DNA of 64,000 bases from Streptosporangium sp. NBC_01495 (GTDB lineage: Bacteria; Actinomycetota; Actinomycetes; Streptosporangiales; Streptosporangiaceae). The position numbers and the translations under genes are program-made. The notes beneath the pieces are model-generated. The model had not been told where the DNA came from. It searched no databases and saw nothing but the letters and a program-made list of their open reading frames with translations. The stretch spans positions 372,001 through 436,000 of the forward strand of contig NZ_CP109430.1 of assembly GCF_036250735.1 (NCBI RefSeq), written 5' to 3'. This document shows, piece by piece, positions 7,209-15,912 of the stretch (within the stretch, counting starts at the first letter, position 1; each line of letters opens with the position of its first letter).

Positions 7209-9059
7209 TCAGGCGGCATTTTCGGTGGATCGTGGTGGCGTGGCCCGGTCGGCGGGCTCGCTGCTCGATGATGGCGGAGCGGCAAGGTGGTCTTGGAGTT
7301 CGGCGTGGCGGAACTGGTAGATCGGGCCGACGGTGCGCAACAGGCCGAGGCGGTGAGCGTCGTCCAGGAACGTCATCAGCGTGAAGGGCAGGTGCTCCTT
7401 CTTCGCCAATCGTCGGATAGCGATCGTGTAAGCCAGCCAGGCATGGTGATTTCCGTGGTTAAGCCCACGTGAGAGACCGACCATGAGTCCGGCCGCGAGC
7501 CCGCTGGTGAGTCCGGCCGCGAGCCCGCCGGTAAGCCCGCCTTCGAACCCGACCGCAAGTCCGACCAGGCGCCCAAACGAGGATCCGGCCAGGAGTCCAA
7601 CCGGGAGTCCGGCCGCGAGCCCGAGCGTTACGGCGCGCAGCAGTGTCAAGGTTCTGTCGGCTTTCCAGCTCGTCAGCGGTGTGGTCGCGGCCGTGGATGA
7701 CGCGGGCTGTTCCGCCCATTTGACCATCCCGTCCGCGAGTCCAACCATGAACCCGACGATGAATCCGCCGATGAGCCCGTAGCCGAGCCCGATCCCGAGC
7801 CCGCCGGCGAGCCCGTAGACGAGTCCGTTCGCGAGCCCGTACATGAGCCCGACCACGAGGCCGCCCGAGATCCCGAATGTGAGCCCGTTCGCGAGCGCGT
7901 CTCGCACATGTGCGATGAGGTCGGCTGTTCTTCCTGACAGATGCAGATCGGCATATCCGGGGGTCTCAGCAAACCACGTGTCGAAGCTGATGGAGAGCAT
8001 GAGCACGAGATCCAGCATGAGCCAGAGCATGAGAACGATCATGAGCGCGAATGTGGCTCCATCTGAGAGCCCGATCAAGAGCCCACTCATGACCATGACC
8101 GCGAACCCGCCCAAGATCAACGTTATCCATGTGGCCTTTGGCAGTGCGGCGTCGTTCGGTGCTAGGGACGGTGTGCTGGGCGAGATGCCACCAGGCAAGG
8201 TCATAGGCGAGGAATCCACGTAGGCCTCGATGTCCCCGATGGCCTCAGAGGCGGCATAGAAGGTCCGGGTCTTCTTGGACCGCGTCACCGCGGTGGAGAT
8301 CTTGCCTCGGTAGTACCGGCCGCCGTCCAGTCGCCGCGCAGGGACCTCGAACGTCAGCAACGACCCGCCCTCGCTGCGGCGCAGCCCCGAGGACACCAGC
8401 AGTCTCACGAAGGCCACGTTGCGGTCCTCCACTCGGCCCACCCACCCCGATTCTGGGATCCCCTCCTTGGAGTGGCCCCGCAAACCGACGTCGATCCACA
8501 GCCGCCAGGTCCGCGGTGTCAGCCAGTGCACGTTGCTCGGCCGCGCGTCTTTCGCCCGGGCCTCGGCGACCATCAGCACCTCGCCATAGCGGCCCAACAT
8601 CTGCTTCGTAGCCACCGGGTTTCGCGTCACGAACTGGTGCTTCACCGCCCACCGGTAGAGGCTCATGAAGGCCGCCAGCTCCCGCTCCCACTTGGAGCCG
8701 CCGATCCTCCTGGGATTGGACTCCTCGACCCGCCGCCAATGCTCGAAGTCCTCCAGGTCCCTTTCCCTCGCCTCTGCCCACCCGCGACCCCGGCTCCAGA
8801 GGAAGTCCAGCAACAGGCAGATGTCCGTCGCATAGTTGCGCCGCGTCTCCTGCGTGCAGGCCCGAAAACCCTTCGACCGTCCGTATGAACACAAGGCCGC
8901 ATCCACCCGGTAATCCGGCGATAAGAAGATCGGATCCCCCGCCCGGACACCGATCTCACGCTCCCTGACCGCAAGGTCGGTCCACCCCTTCAGAACCGAC
9001 CGCCGGACACCACCCCGCACCGCGTCTCGGGGCACCCAGAACACCCGCCAATCCGCCAC
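7209..9059 (-). CDS. Chimera: tyrosine recombinase N-terminal two thirds fused to NACHT-protein C-terminal membrane half
   Basis: The GTG at 9059 has a strong AGAGGAGC RBS. Residues 1-280 are a site-specific tyrosine recombinase: a SAM-like core-binding domain (SKWERELAAFMSLYRWAVKH) and the start of the catalytic domain with the Arg-I box (LLVSSGLRRSEGGSLLTFE) and the KKTRTFY beta segment. The HxxR box and Tyr are absent. Around residue 285 the reading frame passes without a stop into a membrane region of repeated GL-x-x-GL helices and a cytoplasmic tail (TLMTFLDDAHRLGLLRTVGP, IYQFRHAELQDHLA) typical of the C-terminus of actinobacterial NACHT NTPases. The P-loop domain is missing. Recombinase activity is not expected; the fusion may still make a membrane protein. 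Confidence 0.75.
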   Translation of the reverse strand: MADWRVFWVPRDAVRGGVRRSVLKGWTDLAVREREIGVRAGDPIFLSPDYRVDAALCSYGRSKGFRACTQETRRNYATDICLLLDFLWSRGRGWAEARERDLEDFEHWRRVEESNPRRIGGSKWERELAAFMSLYRWAVKHQFVTRNPVATKQMLGRYGEVLMVAEARAKDARPSNVHWLTPRTWRLWIDVGLRGHSKEGIPESGWVGRVEDRNVAFVRLLVSSGLRRSEGGSLLTFEVPARRLDGGRYYRGKISTAVTRSKKTRTFYAASEAIGDIEAYVDSSPMTLPGGISPSTPSLAPNDAALPKATWITLILGGFAVMVMSGLLIGLSDGATFALMIVLMLWLMLDLVLMLSISFDTWFAETPGYADLHLSGRTADLIAHVRDALANGLTFGISGGLVVGLMYGLANGLVYGLAGGLGIGLGYGLIGGFIVGFMVGLADGMVKWAEQPASSTAATTPLTSWKADRTLTLLRAVTLGLAAGLPVGLLAGSSFGRLVGLAVGFEGGLTGGLAAGLTSGLAAGLMVGLSRGLNHGNHHAWLAYTIAIRRLAKKEHLPFTLMTFLDDAHRLGLLRTVGPIYQFRHAELQDHLAAPPSSSSEPADRATPPRSTENAA

Positions 9060-9170
9060 ATCAGCTCCTCTAATGAACAGGTACAACACGCCTATTCAAT
9101 AGGGAAGTGGAGTCCCGGAACTGATGGTGGGACCGATGTGCTTGGTCCTGGTATCGGGCAAGATCGCCCT

Positions 9171-9695
9171 ATGCGCCTGGCTCGCAAACCCCTCGCCCTG
9201 CTTTTCACCGGCGCCATCGGACTCGCCTCGCTCCTGACGCTCTTTGAGGTGAGCACTCCCGGGCTGTCCTTCGGGGCATTGCTGCTGGTGCTGTACTGGC
9301 TGGCGCTCGCCATCACCTGGTCCGCACTGTTGGGTGAAGGCGCGCGGGGGCGGGCGCCCTGGATGTTCGTCCCGCTCGTACTGGTACTGGGCACCGTGCT
9401 GCTGGTCACGGTCGACGCGCCCCTGCACATGCGCTTCGCCTTGTCGGAATCGAGCCTGGAGCGCTACGCCCGGTCGGTGCGCGACGACGACGATAGCCAT
9501 GATCGGTGGCGGGGCCTGTATCGGGTGGGCTACACGGAGAAGATCCCGGGAGGAACGCAGTTCATGGTCACCTCGATCACATGGGGATGGAAGAGCTACG
9601 GCTTCGCCTACATCCCGGATCGGGTACCGGGCCCGGACGAACTCTGGTACGAGCATTTTAAGGGTCCTTGGTACATCTGGACCGGGGGGCCCTGA
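9171..9695 (+). CDS. Membrane-anchored hypothetical protein, 174 aa
   Basis: The ATG at 9171 was preferred to a start at 9138 because the protein then begins MRLARKPLALLFTG, a normal N-in membrane start. Three hydrophobic segments follow (about residues 8-30, 33-55, 62-82), then an outward-facing domain of about 90 residues with charged (SVRDDDDSHDRW) and aromatic (WGWKSYGFAYIPDRVPG) motifs. Divergent from the chimeric gene. No family recognised. Confidence 0.6.
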   Translation: MRLARKPLALLFTGAIGLASLLTLFEVSTPGLSFGALLLVLYWLALAITWSALLGEGARGRAPWMFVPLVLVLGTVLLVTVDAPLHMRFALSESSLERYARSVRDDDDSHDRWRGLYRVGYTEKIPGGTQFMVTSITWGWKSYGFAYIPDRVPGPDELWYEHFKGPWYIWTGGP

Positions 9696-9827
9696 ACCCC
9701 ACGATGCACGACCTCCCGGTTCCACGCCGATGTGTGCCGCGCGCAGAGCGATGTCTCTACGTTACGAGGGAAAGCCCAGCCCAGCCCAGCCCAGCCCGGC
9801 CTGGACGGACGTGGACAGGCTACGTGA

Positions 9828-12800
9828 TCATCCGACCGCGTAGGCGCGGATGATCGTCTGCGTGAGGCCGGTGCCGGCGGCGTCGGTCGCCGTCACCCGA
9901 AGCGAGATGAATCCCGGTGTTTTCGGGTTGGGCACCGCGGCGGTCCATCCCGAGGGAGTCGGGGCAGCCGGGATCCGGCGCCAACTCGTGCCGTCGTCGG
10001 AGGACATCTCCAGTTGAACGGACTGCACCGCCGCCTTGAGGGCTCCCGGGTTTCGCTCGACCCACATAGGCAGCCGAGTCGCGGAACCCGGCTTGGCGCG
10101 GTTGGTGTCGTCGAGCCCGGAAGGGGCGAAGCGCACCGCCATCAGCGGCAACGGCTGCTCCTTCGCCGTGCTCGCCGACCGGAACGTCCAGACGCTGTGC
10201 ACAGCCGTGGACAGCGTCGAGTACGGCACCTGCCTCCGCATCGACGTGCTCAGTACGTACGCGGCGGACTCCGCCGGCAGGTCGGCCTGGAGCCCGCACG
10301 TCTGCGGCCGGTCGAGCGCGCACTGGGCGAGATCTGTCTTGGCGAGTACCCGTCCGTCTCGGATGAGAGTGGCGGTGCCGGTGGCCGTGGCGTCCACACC
10401 GGTCCTTCCGGCGACGCCGTCGGCGAAGAGCCTGCCGGCGGAAAAGGTCAGCTCGTCGCCGGTGCGGCTGCCGCTGGGCCTGGCGAGGGACGGGCCGCTC
10501 ACCGCTGCGTTCCACACCTCTTGGGTGTGCCCGCGCTTCATGGCTTTGCCGCCGTCGACCATCAGGGACGTGCCGACCTCGAGCCAGCTGTCCCAGATCA
10601 ACCCGGGGGTCCGATAGTGCGTGAGCGTGCCGGGCAGGTCAATGCCTTCGGGGGGCTCGGACATGAACAGGGGCTCGGCGTCGCGAAAGCGGGGCCCGAA
10701 GAGCGGGGTGCCCTTGGCCGCCACCCCAGACGCCCGGTAGGTCGCCGTCACCTTCGCGAGATCCTGCTGCCTGGCGGCGTACGTGGGATCCTCAGGGATC
10801 CCGTCGGTGTGGTGATCGACGAGGTGGTAGACGTACGGGCTGGGCGACAGGTCCTTGCTGTGCCAGAGGGTTCCGAGCATGTAGTGCAGCCCCGCCCGGC
10901 GCACGGGAACGACGAAGAACCTGGCATTGACGTCCAGGCTCGTCGACCAGGCGATGCCCCACCGGCCTTGACCCAGCTGCATGTCGAAGCCACGTCTGGG
11001 CGCCGCGGTCGGGTCGTCAAGCGAGACCCGGACCGGCTTGCCCTGACGTGCGTCCACTGTCACCCGCTGGTCGCCGCTGTCGACCTTCAGCGTGGTGTGG
11101 GCGATCGTTCTCCCGGTTGCCCGTTCGTCGATCTCCGAATAGAGGCCCCATTCGCCCCTGGGCAGCCGGACCTTGGCGACCCCGTTCGCGAGGGCCAGCT
11201 CGTGGACGGCGCCGGTCTTCGGGTCGTAAATCTGGGTGTAGGAACTGACGGGTTCGCCGTCTCTGCCGATGGTGTTGATGGTCACGTCGTAGGACTCCGG
11301 CTCGACGTACGCGCCGGCCAGGGTGCGGATCACGGTCTCGCCCGACCTCGCGGTGACGGTCCCGGGATAGTCGCCCTTGGCCTTTCCCCTGGCGTCGATC
11401 GTGAGCGTGACCGACACCTGTCCTCTGGCGGGTACCTCGATCCGCCGGGTGGAGAGCTTCAGCACCTCACCCTCGGCGGTGAGGTCGAGGCTGACGGGAG
11501 CGTCTCCGGAGTTGGCGTAGGTGATGGTCCTGGTCGTCACGTGATCGCCTGAGCCATCCCAGGGGAAGGCGGCCCACATGTTGCCCGGCTCGGCCACGAC
11601 CCGCTGGGCGAGCGCGCGGACCAGGTCCACTCGCCCGGCGCCCTGCTGGTACGGCGTCGCGCCGGCCGAGGGCGCGGCGCTGCCGATGAGTGCGGCCTTG
11701 AGCTGCTCGCCGGTCCACTCGGGGTGGCGCTGGGCGAGGATCGCCGCGGCTCCGACCACATGCGGGGTGGCCATCGAGGTGCCACTCATCGCGACGTGGG
11801 AGCCCTCGGCGGTGCCGGCGGCCGCGGCGGCCACGATGCCCACACCCGGCGCGGTGACGTCCGGCTTGATCGCGTGATCGCCCTCACGCGGTCCGGTGCT
11901 GGAGAAGGGAGCCGTCCTGTCCTCCCTGTCGACGGCGCCCACCGTGAGGGCCGCGTCGGCGCTGCCCGGACTGTCCACCGGGCTCAGCCCGCCGCTGTTT
12001 CCCGCAGCCGTGACGAACAGCGTGCCCGTCCGCGCGGACAACGCGTTCACCGCCTGTTCCAAGGGGTCGAGCTCCGGGGTGTCACTCCCACCGAAGCTCA
12101 TGTTGACGACCCTGGCCTTGACCTCGACGGCGGCCCACTCCATCCCCGCCAGGATGGCGGATTCGGTCAGGCCGGAGGCGTCGCCCACTTTGCCGATGGC
12201 GAGCTTCGCGTCCGGCGCCACCCCCCGGTACTTCTCCCCGGCCCCGGCGACGGTCGAGGCGACGTGGGTGCCGTGACCGAGGGTGTCGCGGATGTCGGAA
12301 TCCTCGCTGAAATTGCGCTCCTGCGCCACCACACCCTTCAGATCGGGATGGTCGGGGTCGTAACCGGAGTCGAGCACGGCGACCGTGATCCCCTTGCCGG
12401 TCATGCCCTGCTTCCACGCCTCGGTGGCGCCGATCTGCTTGACGCTCTGGTCGAGGGTGAAGGACCGGCGGCCGTCCAGCCAGAGCTTCGTCGTCCCCGC
12501 GGTCAGAGTGCGGGCACCGTCCGTCAGGTCCTTCCACGTCTGGGCCGCGCTCGCCTTGGGCACGCGGAGCGTGGTCATGCCCAGGCCGGCGAGCTGCCGG
12601 GTCTGTCGCGTCCCCCGGGGCGGGGGCATCGGGCCGTTGGCCGACTGGATGATCAGCGGGATGTCGGTCCTGCTGGCGTCCCCGTATCTCCATTCCAAGA
12701 GCTGCGTGACGTCGAACAGCCGCCTGTCGAGCACCCCCTCCGTGACCAGGGCCCTGGCATCGGACGGGATCACGTACAGGTGGCCCTCGCGCACCTGCTT

Positions 12801-13001
12801 CATGAACCCGACCTGCCTGCCGGGGCCGGGCTCCACGCGATACCCATTTCCGGTGACCACGACCCGGTCACCGGTGATCAAAGTCACGCTGCTCGTCTGC
12901 CGGGTGCTTGGCTGCTGGATGTGGACATGCTCACCCGGTACCGGCGTAAATCCGATCGTTCCTGCTAAGAGGGTGGCGATGAGCGGGTTGCTTAAGGTCA
13001 T
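9828..13001 (-). CDS. Secreted S8 (subtilisin-family) serine peptidase, 1057 aa
   Basis: ATG at 13001 after a GAGAGGCAG RBS; the frame is open much further upstream, but that overlaps the sigma-factor gene on the other strand. An N-terminal signal/propeptide (TLLAGTIGFTPVPG, then the SVTLITGDRVVV propeptide motif) is followed by the catalytic domain: Asp211 (VAVLDSGYDPDHPDL), His243 (LGHGTHVAS), oxyanion Asn335 (TAAGNSG) and Ser409 (MSGTSMATPHV). The 600 C-terminal residues are beta-sandwich-like domains without a cell-wall sorting signal. This layout matches large exported S8 peptidases of actinomycetes that carry the LITGDRV-type propeptide. It is divergent from the ECF sigma gene at 13302, which may control it. 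Confidence 0.9.
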   Translation of the reverse strand: MTLSNPLIATLLAGTIGFTPVPGEHVHIQQPSTRQTSSVTLITGDRVVVTGNGYRVEPGPGRQVGFMKQVREGHLYVIPSDARALVTEGVLDRRLFDVTQLLEWRYGDASRTDIPLIIQSANGPMPPPRGTRQTRQLAGLGMTTLRVPKASAAQTWKDLTDGARTLTAGTTKLWLDGRRSFTLDQSVKQIGATEAWKQGMTGKGITVAVLDSGYDPDHPDLKGVVAQERNFSEDSDIRDTLGHGTHVASTVAGAGEKYRGVAPDAKLAIGKVGDASGLTESAILAGMEWAAVEVKARVVNMSFGGSDTPELDPLEQAVNALSARTGTLFVTAAGNSGGLSPVDSPGSADAALTVGAVDREDRTAPFSSTGPREGDHAIKPDVTAPGVGIVAAAAAGTAEGSHVAMSGTSMATPHVVGAAAILAQRHPEWTGEQLKAALIGSAAPSAGATPYQQGAGRVDLVRALAQRVVAEPGNMWAAFPWDGSGDHVTTRTITYANSGDAPVSLDLTAEGEVLKLSTRRIEVPARGQVSVTLTIDARGKAKGDYPGTVTARSGETVIRTLAGAYVEPESYDVTINTIGRDGEPVSSYTQIYDPKTGAVHELALANGVAKVRLPRGEWGLYSEIDERATGRTIAHTTLKVDSGDQRVTVDARQGKPVRVSLDDPTAAPRRGFDMQLGQGRWGIAWSTSLDVNARFFVVPVRRAGLHYMLGTLWHSKDLSPSPYVYHLVDHHTDGIPEDPTYAARQQDLAKVTATYRASGVAAKGTPLFGPRFRDAEPLFMSEPPEGIDLPGTLTHYRTPGLIWDSWLEVGTSLMVDGGKAMKRGHTQEVWNAAVSGPSLARPSGSRTGDELTFSAGRLFADGVAGRTGVDATATGTATLIRDGRVLAKTDLAQCALDRPQTCGLQADLPAESAAYVLSTSMRRQVPYSTLSTAVHSVWTFRSASTAKEQPLPLMAVRFAPSGLDDTNRAKPGSATRLPMWVERNPGALKAAVQSVQLEMSSDDGTSWRRIPAAPTPSGWTAAVPNPKTPGFISLRVTATDAAGTGLTQTIIRAYAVG

Positions 13002-13080
13002 GAGCTGCCTCTCGGGAAAATAGGGAATGATCTGCTCCCCTGTTGCCCGAAGAGCGCTGCCGAGTTCGCGGTTGTCTGCT

Positions 13081-13104
13081 TTCGCGAGTTCGCGAGTTCG
13101 CGAG
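13081..13104. repeat. Triple tandem TTCGCGAG in the protease/sigma intergenic region
   Basis: Three exact copies of the octamer TTCGCGAG run head to tail in the 300-bp gap between the divergent protease and sigma genes, with a related GTTCGCGG just upstream. TCGCGA is itself palindromic, so this could bind a regulator, but no experimental or family evidence ties it to one. Confidence 0.4.
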
Positions 13105-13301
13105 GTTGGAGCACCGGTCGTTCTTGGGCCCGGCGCGCGGGTAGCGCCCGATGCCCCCGCAGGACACCGTCGCCCACCGGAGAGAACGCTGTGTCGGCTG
13201 CCCGGCCGCAACGTCGACGATTCTCCTGTCAGGGCGTGGCGCTGGTTATCTGTCATTTCGACGAGCGTGAACTCGATCCGGCCCATCGGGAAACAGCGGG
13301 C

Positions 13302-13892
13302 ATGACAAGTACGCAGGCCGAGGAGATGGTCGAGGCGGACGACGCGGAGCTTATCCGCCGGTCTCATGACGTCCCGGAGCAGTTCGCCGGCGTGTTCGAC
13401 CGTTATATCGACCAGATCCACCGCTACGTCTCCCGCCGTCTCGGCTCCCAGGCCGCCGACGACATCGCCGCGCAGACATTTCTGGTCGCCTTCAGCCAGC
13501 GGGAGTCCTACGACCTGACGCACCGGCTGGCCAGACCCTGGCTGTACGGCATCGCGACCAACCTCATCGCCAGGCACCGGCGCAACGAGGAGCGGTTCCT
13601 GCGGGCGCTGTGCCGTACCGGAGTTGACCCCTTGCCGGAGCTGATGGCCGATGAGGTGGTCGGCCGTGTCGCCGCGCAGGAGGAGGAGCGCCGGCTGGCC
13701 AAGGCATTGGCGGCCCTGTCGCAGCGGGATCGCGACGTGCTCCTGCTGGTGGCGTGGGGCGACCTGGCCTACGAGGAAGTGGCTGTGGCACTCGGCATCC
13801 CGATCGGGACGGTGCGCTCGCGCCTGCACCGCGCCCGTAAGAAGGCCAGGGCCGCGTTCGGTGACGAAGATCCGACTGCAGAGGACGCATGA
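13302..13892 (+). CDS. ECF-subfamily RNA polymerase sigma factor, 196 aa
   Basis: Sigma region 2 (FAGVFDRYIDQIHRYVSRRL, then AADDIAAQTFLVAFSQRESY, RPWLYGIATNLIARHRR) and region 4 (ALAALSQRDRDVLLLVAWGD, YEEVAVALGIPIGTVRSRLH) are complete and no SnoaL-like extension follows. The ATG at 13302 gives a normal-length protein; an upstream in-frame start at 13191 would add an unlikely 37 residues. The ATGA overlap with the next gene indicates co-translation with a presumed regulator of its activity. Closely similar in plan to the pair at 42932-44198. Confidence 0.88.
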   Translation: MTSTQAEEMVEADDAELIRRSHDVPEQFAGVFDRYIDQIHRYVSRRLGSQAADDIAAQTFLVAFSQRESYDLTHRLARPWLYGIATNLIARHRRNEERFLRALCRTGVDPLPELMADEVVGRVAAQEEERRLAKALAALSQRDRDVLLLVAWGDLAYEEVAVALGIPIGTVRSRLHRARKKARAAFGDEDPTAEDA

Positions 13893-14842
13893 TGGACAAG
13901 ATCAGGAAATTTCGCGATAACCCGCCCTTGATCACGCATGAGGCACGTGACGCGGCCCGCGCCCAGCTGCTGCATGCGATGCGCGAGCCGGCCCTCACCG
14001 TCAGGCGCCAACGCAGGCCCCGCCTGGCTTGGCGCCTCGTCCTGGCCGCCTCGCTCGCGGTGGCCACCGTGGTGGGCTTCACCGTGACGCGGGACGCCGA
14101 CCAGCCGGTCATCGTCCCCATCGCCAATGTCGGAGAGCTCGGCGAACGGGCCGCCAAGGCCGCCGAGACCGATCCCGACGCGATCGTTCTCTCACCGGGC
14201 AAATGGCTGTACACGAAGGAGATCATCGCCCCGCTGCTCAAGGAGCCCAGGCCAGAGGTGGACCTGGAGCAGCGCATCACTCTCGAACGGTGGAACAGCG
14301 CGGACGGCAAGCAGACGGCGCTGGACGACGGGACGGGCAGGCTCGTCCACCACGAAACCGGTCCCGGCATCACCGCCACCGCCCTCGCCGAGGCTCCGGT
14401 GACTCCAGAGGAGATGCTCACCAGGATGCGGGCGGCGCTCTCCGGCAAGCCTGTGACCCCCGTGGACGACGAATCCGACAGCACCATGGAGCAGCGACTC
14501 TTCCAGACGATCCACCAGCTCATGAGCGGGCAACCGCTCGTTCCCGAAGTAAGGGCGGCGCTGTTCCGCGCGCTCCCGATGATCAATGGAGTCTCGGTCA
14601 AGCAGGACGCCGTCGACGCGACGGGCCGCCACGGAAACGCGTTCGTCTACACCGGGGCCTGGCAACGGTCCGAGATCATCGTCAGCCCGGAGGACTACCG
14701 GTTCCTGGGAACGTACGGCGAGACCGTCGCCGATCGCACGTTCTTCAGCGAGAGAGTCGGGACGGTCAAAGCAGGCACACCGACGGTGTGGACCGCGCAT
14801 CTGGAGAGCCAGGTCGTCGACAGGCCGGGGGACCGACCGTAG
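13889..14842 (+). CDS. CU044_5270-type single-pass membrane protein, putative ECF partner, 317 aa
   Basis: Overlaps the sigma gene by ATGA. A cytoplasmic N-terminal segment (residues 1-45, with TVRRQRRPRLAWR) precedes one membrane helix (LVLAASLAVATVVGFTV) and an extracytoplasmic domain of about 245 residues with KWLYTKEI, ERWNSADGKQTA and IIVSPEDYRFLGTYGE motifs. This is the plan of the CU044_5270 family, nearly always encoded after an ECF sigma factor in actinobacteria. By position it probably anchors or antagonises the sigma factor, although no zinc-binding anti-sigma (HxxxCxxC) motif is present. Confidence 0.75.
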   Translation: MMDKIRKFRDNPPLITHEARDAARAQLLHAMREPALTVRRQRRPRLAWRLVLAASLAVATVVGFTVTRDADQPVIVPIANVGELGERAAKAAETDPDAIVLSPGKWLYTKEIIAPLLKEPRPEVDLEQRITLERWNSADGKQTALDDGTGRLVHHETGPGITATALAEAPVTPEEMLTRMRAALSGKPVTPVDDESDSTMEQRLFQTIHQLMSGQPLVPEVRAALFRALPMINGVSVKQDAVDATGRHGNAFVYTGAWQRSEIIVSPEDYRFLGTYGETVADRTFFSERVGTVKAGTPTVWTAHLESQVVDRPGDRP

Positions 14843-14959
14843 AGGGTGTCCGGCAACGCCGCGTGCCATGGTACGAAATCGCCGGTGACGACCACGGAGA
14901 ATACGAGAACGGCACGCTTCGCCGTCTGATCGCACAACCACATCCAAGGTCGAGAATCT

Positions 14960-15018
14960 GGGAAGCGATCTTTCTGCTGCCTCGCCGGCCTCAGGTCAAG
15001 TGCACTCGTGAGCACCCC
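14960..15018. repeat. Dispersed repeat, copy A
   Basis: Begins GGGAAGCGATCTTTC and ends CACTCGTGAGCACCCC with a 37-base less conserved middle. Two more copies with the same ends and spacing lie at 16557 and 17925. It continues rightward into a segment (ending GTTCTTGAG) shared with copy B and then a terminator-like hairpin. Confidence 0.6.
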
Positions 15019-15054
15019 GCCAAGGGGCCGTTCTTGAGACGGCTGGACTGAAGT

Positions 15055-15099
15055 CGACGGGATCCCGTCTGATCATCGAGATCGGGCGGGATCCCGTCG
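15055..15099. terminator. Hairpin with 13-bp perfect stem
   Basis: CGACGGGATCCCG (15055-15067) pairs exactly with 15087-15099 across a 19-base spacer, followed by TTTCGGG. It lies downstream of the ECF/CU044 operon and upstream (convergently) of the CGNR gene, a sensible terminator position. A diverged counterpart follows repeat copy B at 16656. Confidence 0.6.
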
Positions 15100-15113
15100 T
15101 TTCGGGAGTTTCC

Positions 15114-15141
15114 GAATTGGGTTCGTCCTAGTTTGGAGCGG
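15114..15141. repeat. Short dispersed repeat (GGGTTCGTCCTAGTTTGGAG type)
   Basis: GAATTGGGTTCGTCCTAGTT here closely matches GAATTTGGGTTCGTCCTGGT at 44285-44312. Both copies sit just after a sigma/membrane-protein operon. Too short to classify; possibly an IS end remnant. Confidence 0.4.
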
Positions 15142-15358
15142 CGAAGTGGGTGTCTGGGAAGGCCTGGGTGGTGTCGGGCCGCTGGTGGAGGTCGGAGTTC
15201 GCGTCGCTGGGCATGGCGATGTCGGCTCCGGGCCGGGTGTTGCGACAAGGTGATCTGAATTGCGGGTCAGCCATGCGCCAGGACGACCGCACGATCGCCA
15301 CCGGAACCCGCGACGAGCTGCCGGCCGTCGACGCCGGCTCCCGTCGCCTGCCGGCCAG

Positions 15359-15886
15359 TCAGGTGGGGGGCGTGGACTGACGGGCGCGGTGGCGGCGTAC
15401 CGCATCCCGGTTGGCGCACGGATGGGAGCAGTAACGCTGCCGTGCGGTGCGTGAGGTGTCCGCGAAGATCGTCTCGCAACCGGCGGCGGCACACCGTCCG
15501 AGCCGGTCCATGCCCCGGCTGACGAGGTGCATCGCCGTGCCCACGGAGATCAGCGCGAACAGCACCGCGCCGAGCGGCTGCAGGTCGTCGCGATAGTGCA
15601 GGTGCCAACCATGAGCGTGGTCGGTCAGCCGGGGGTAGGCGGCCGACCGGGCCAGCATCTCGTTGACCAACTCGGCCTTCGCGCGCTCGCCGGTGGCGTC
15701 GACGACCTTCGTCCAGACGTCGATGACGGCGAAGGTCTGGTCGAGATCTGATAGTTCGACGGGGCGTTCCAGTACCAGACCGGCCGTGCGGCAGCGGTCG
15801 GCGAGTTCGTCGGCGCTCGCCGGTGGGCGGTTCGCCAGCTCCGCGGCGAAGTTCACCACGTCCGCGCCGTAAGGGTTGAGGTGCAC
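15359..15886 (-). CDS. CGNR zinc-finger / ABATE-domain regulator, 175 aa
   Basis: The N-terminal two thirds are the all-helical stress-sensor-like ABATE domain (VVNFAAELANRPPASADELA, through VVDATGERAKAELVNEMLAR). The C-terminal 45 residues are the CGNR zinc finger with CAAAGCETIFADTS and QRYCSHPCANRDAVRRHRAR supplying the cysteines and the basic DNA-contacting helix. Divergently transcribed, 26 bases from an acetyltransferase gene. Family members are putative transcription regulators often paired with GNAT and MFS genes, as here. Confidence 0.88.
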   Translation of the reverse strand: MHLNPYGADVVNFAAELANRPPASADELADRCRTAGLVLERPVELSDLDQTFAVIDVWTKVVDATGERAKAELVNEMLARSAAYPRLTDHAHGWHLHYRDDLQPLGAVLFALISVGTAMHLVSRGMDRLGRCAAAGCETIFADTSRTARQRYCSHPCANRDAVRRHRARQSTPPT

Positions 15887-15912
15887 AAGCTCATTACATC
15901 AGCCTGTACGTC

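Noticed and set aside
7440..8130. Regularly spaced GAGCCCG-type repeats on the plus strand that resemble a repeat array
   Set aside because: They are the codon-level echo of GL-x-x-GL membrane helices in the minus-strand gene; spacers are not unique and units are not conserved as DNA, so it is not CRISPR or a satellite.
9774..9804. Five tandem CCCAG pentamers before the protease 3' end
   Set aside because: Short low-complexity tract; no partner copies or regulatory context seen.
10014..11552. Long plus-strand frame inside the protease gene
   Set aside because: High GC makes long antisense frames common; composition is Arg/Gly/Pro-rich without domains.
13002..13829. Upstream extension of the protease frame to 13829
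   Set aside because: It would overlap the ECF sigma gene on the other strand, adds no recognisable domain, and the signal-type N-terminus and RBS are at 13001.
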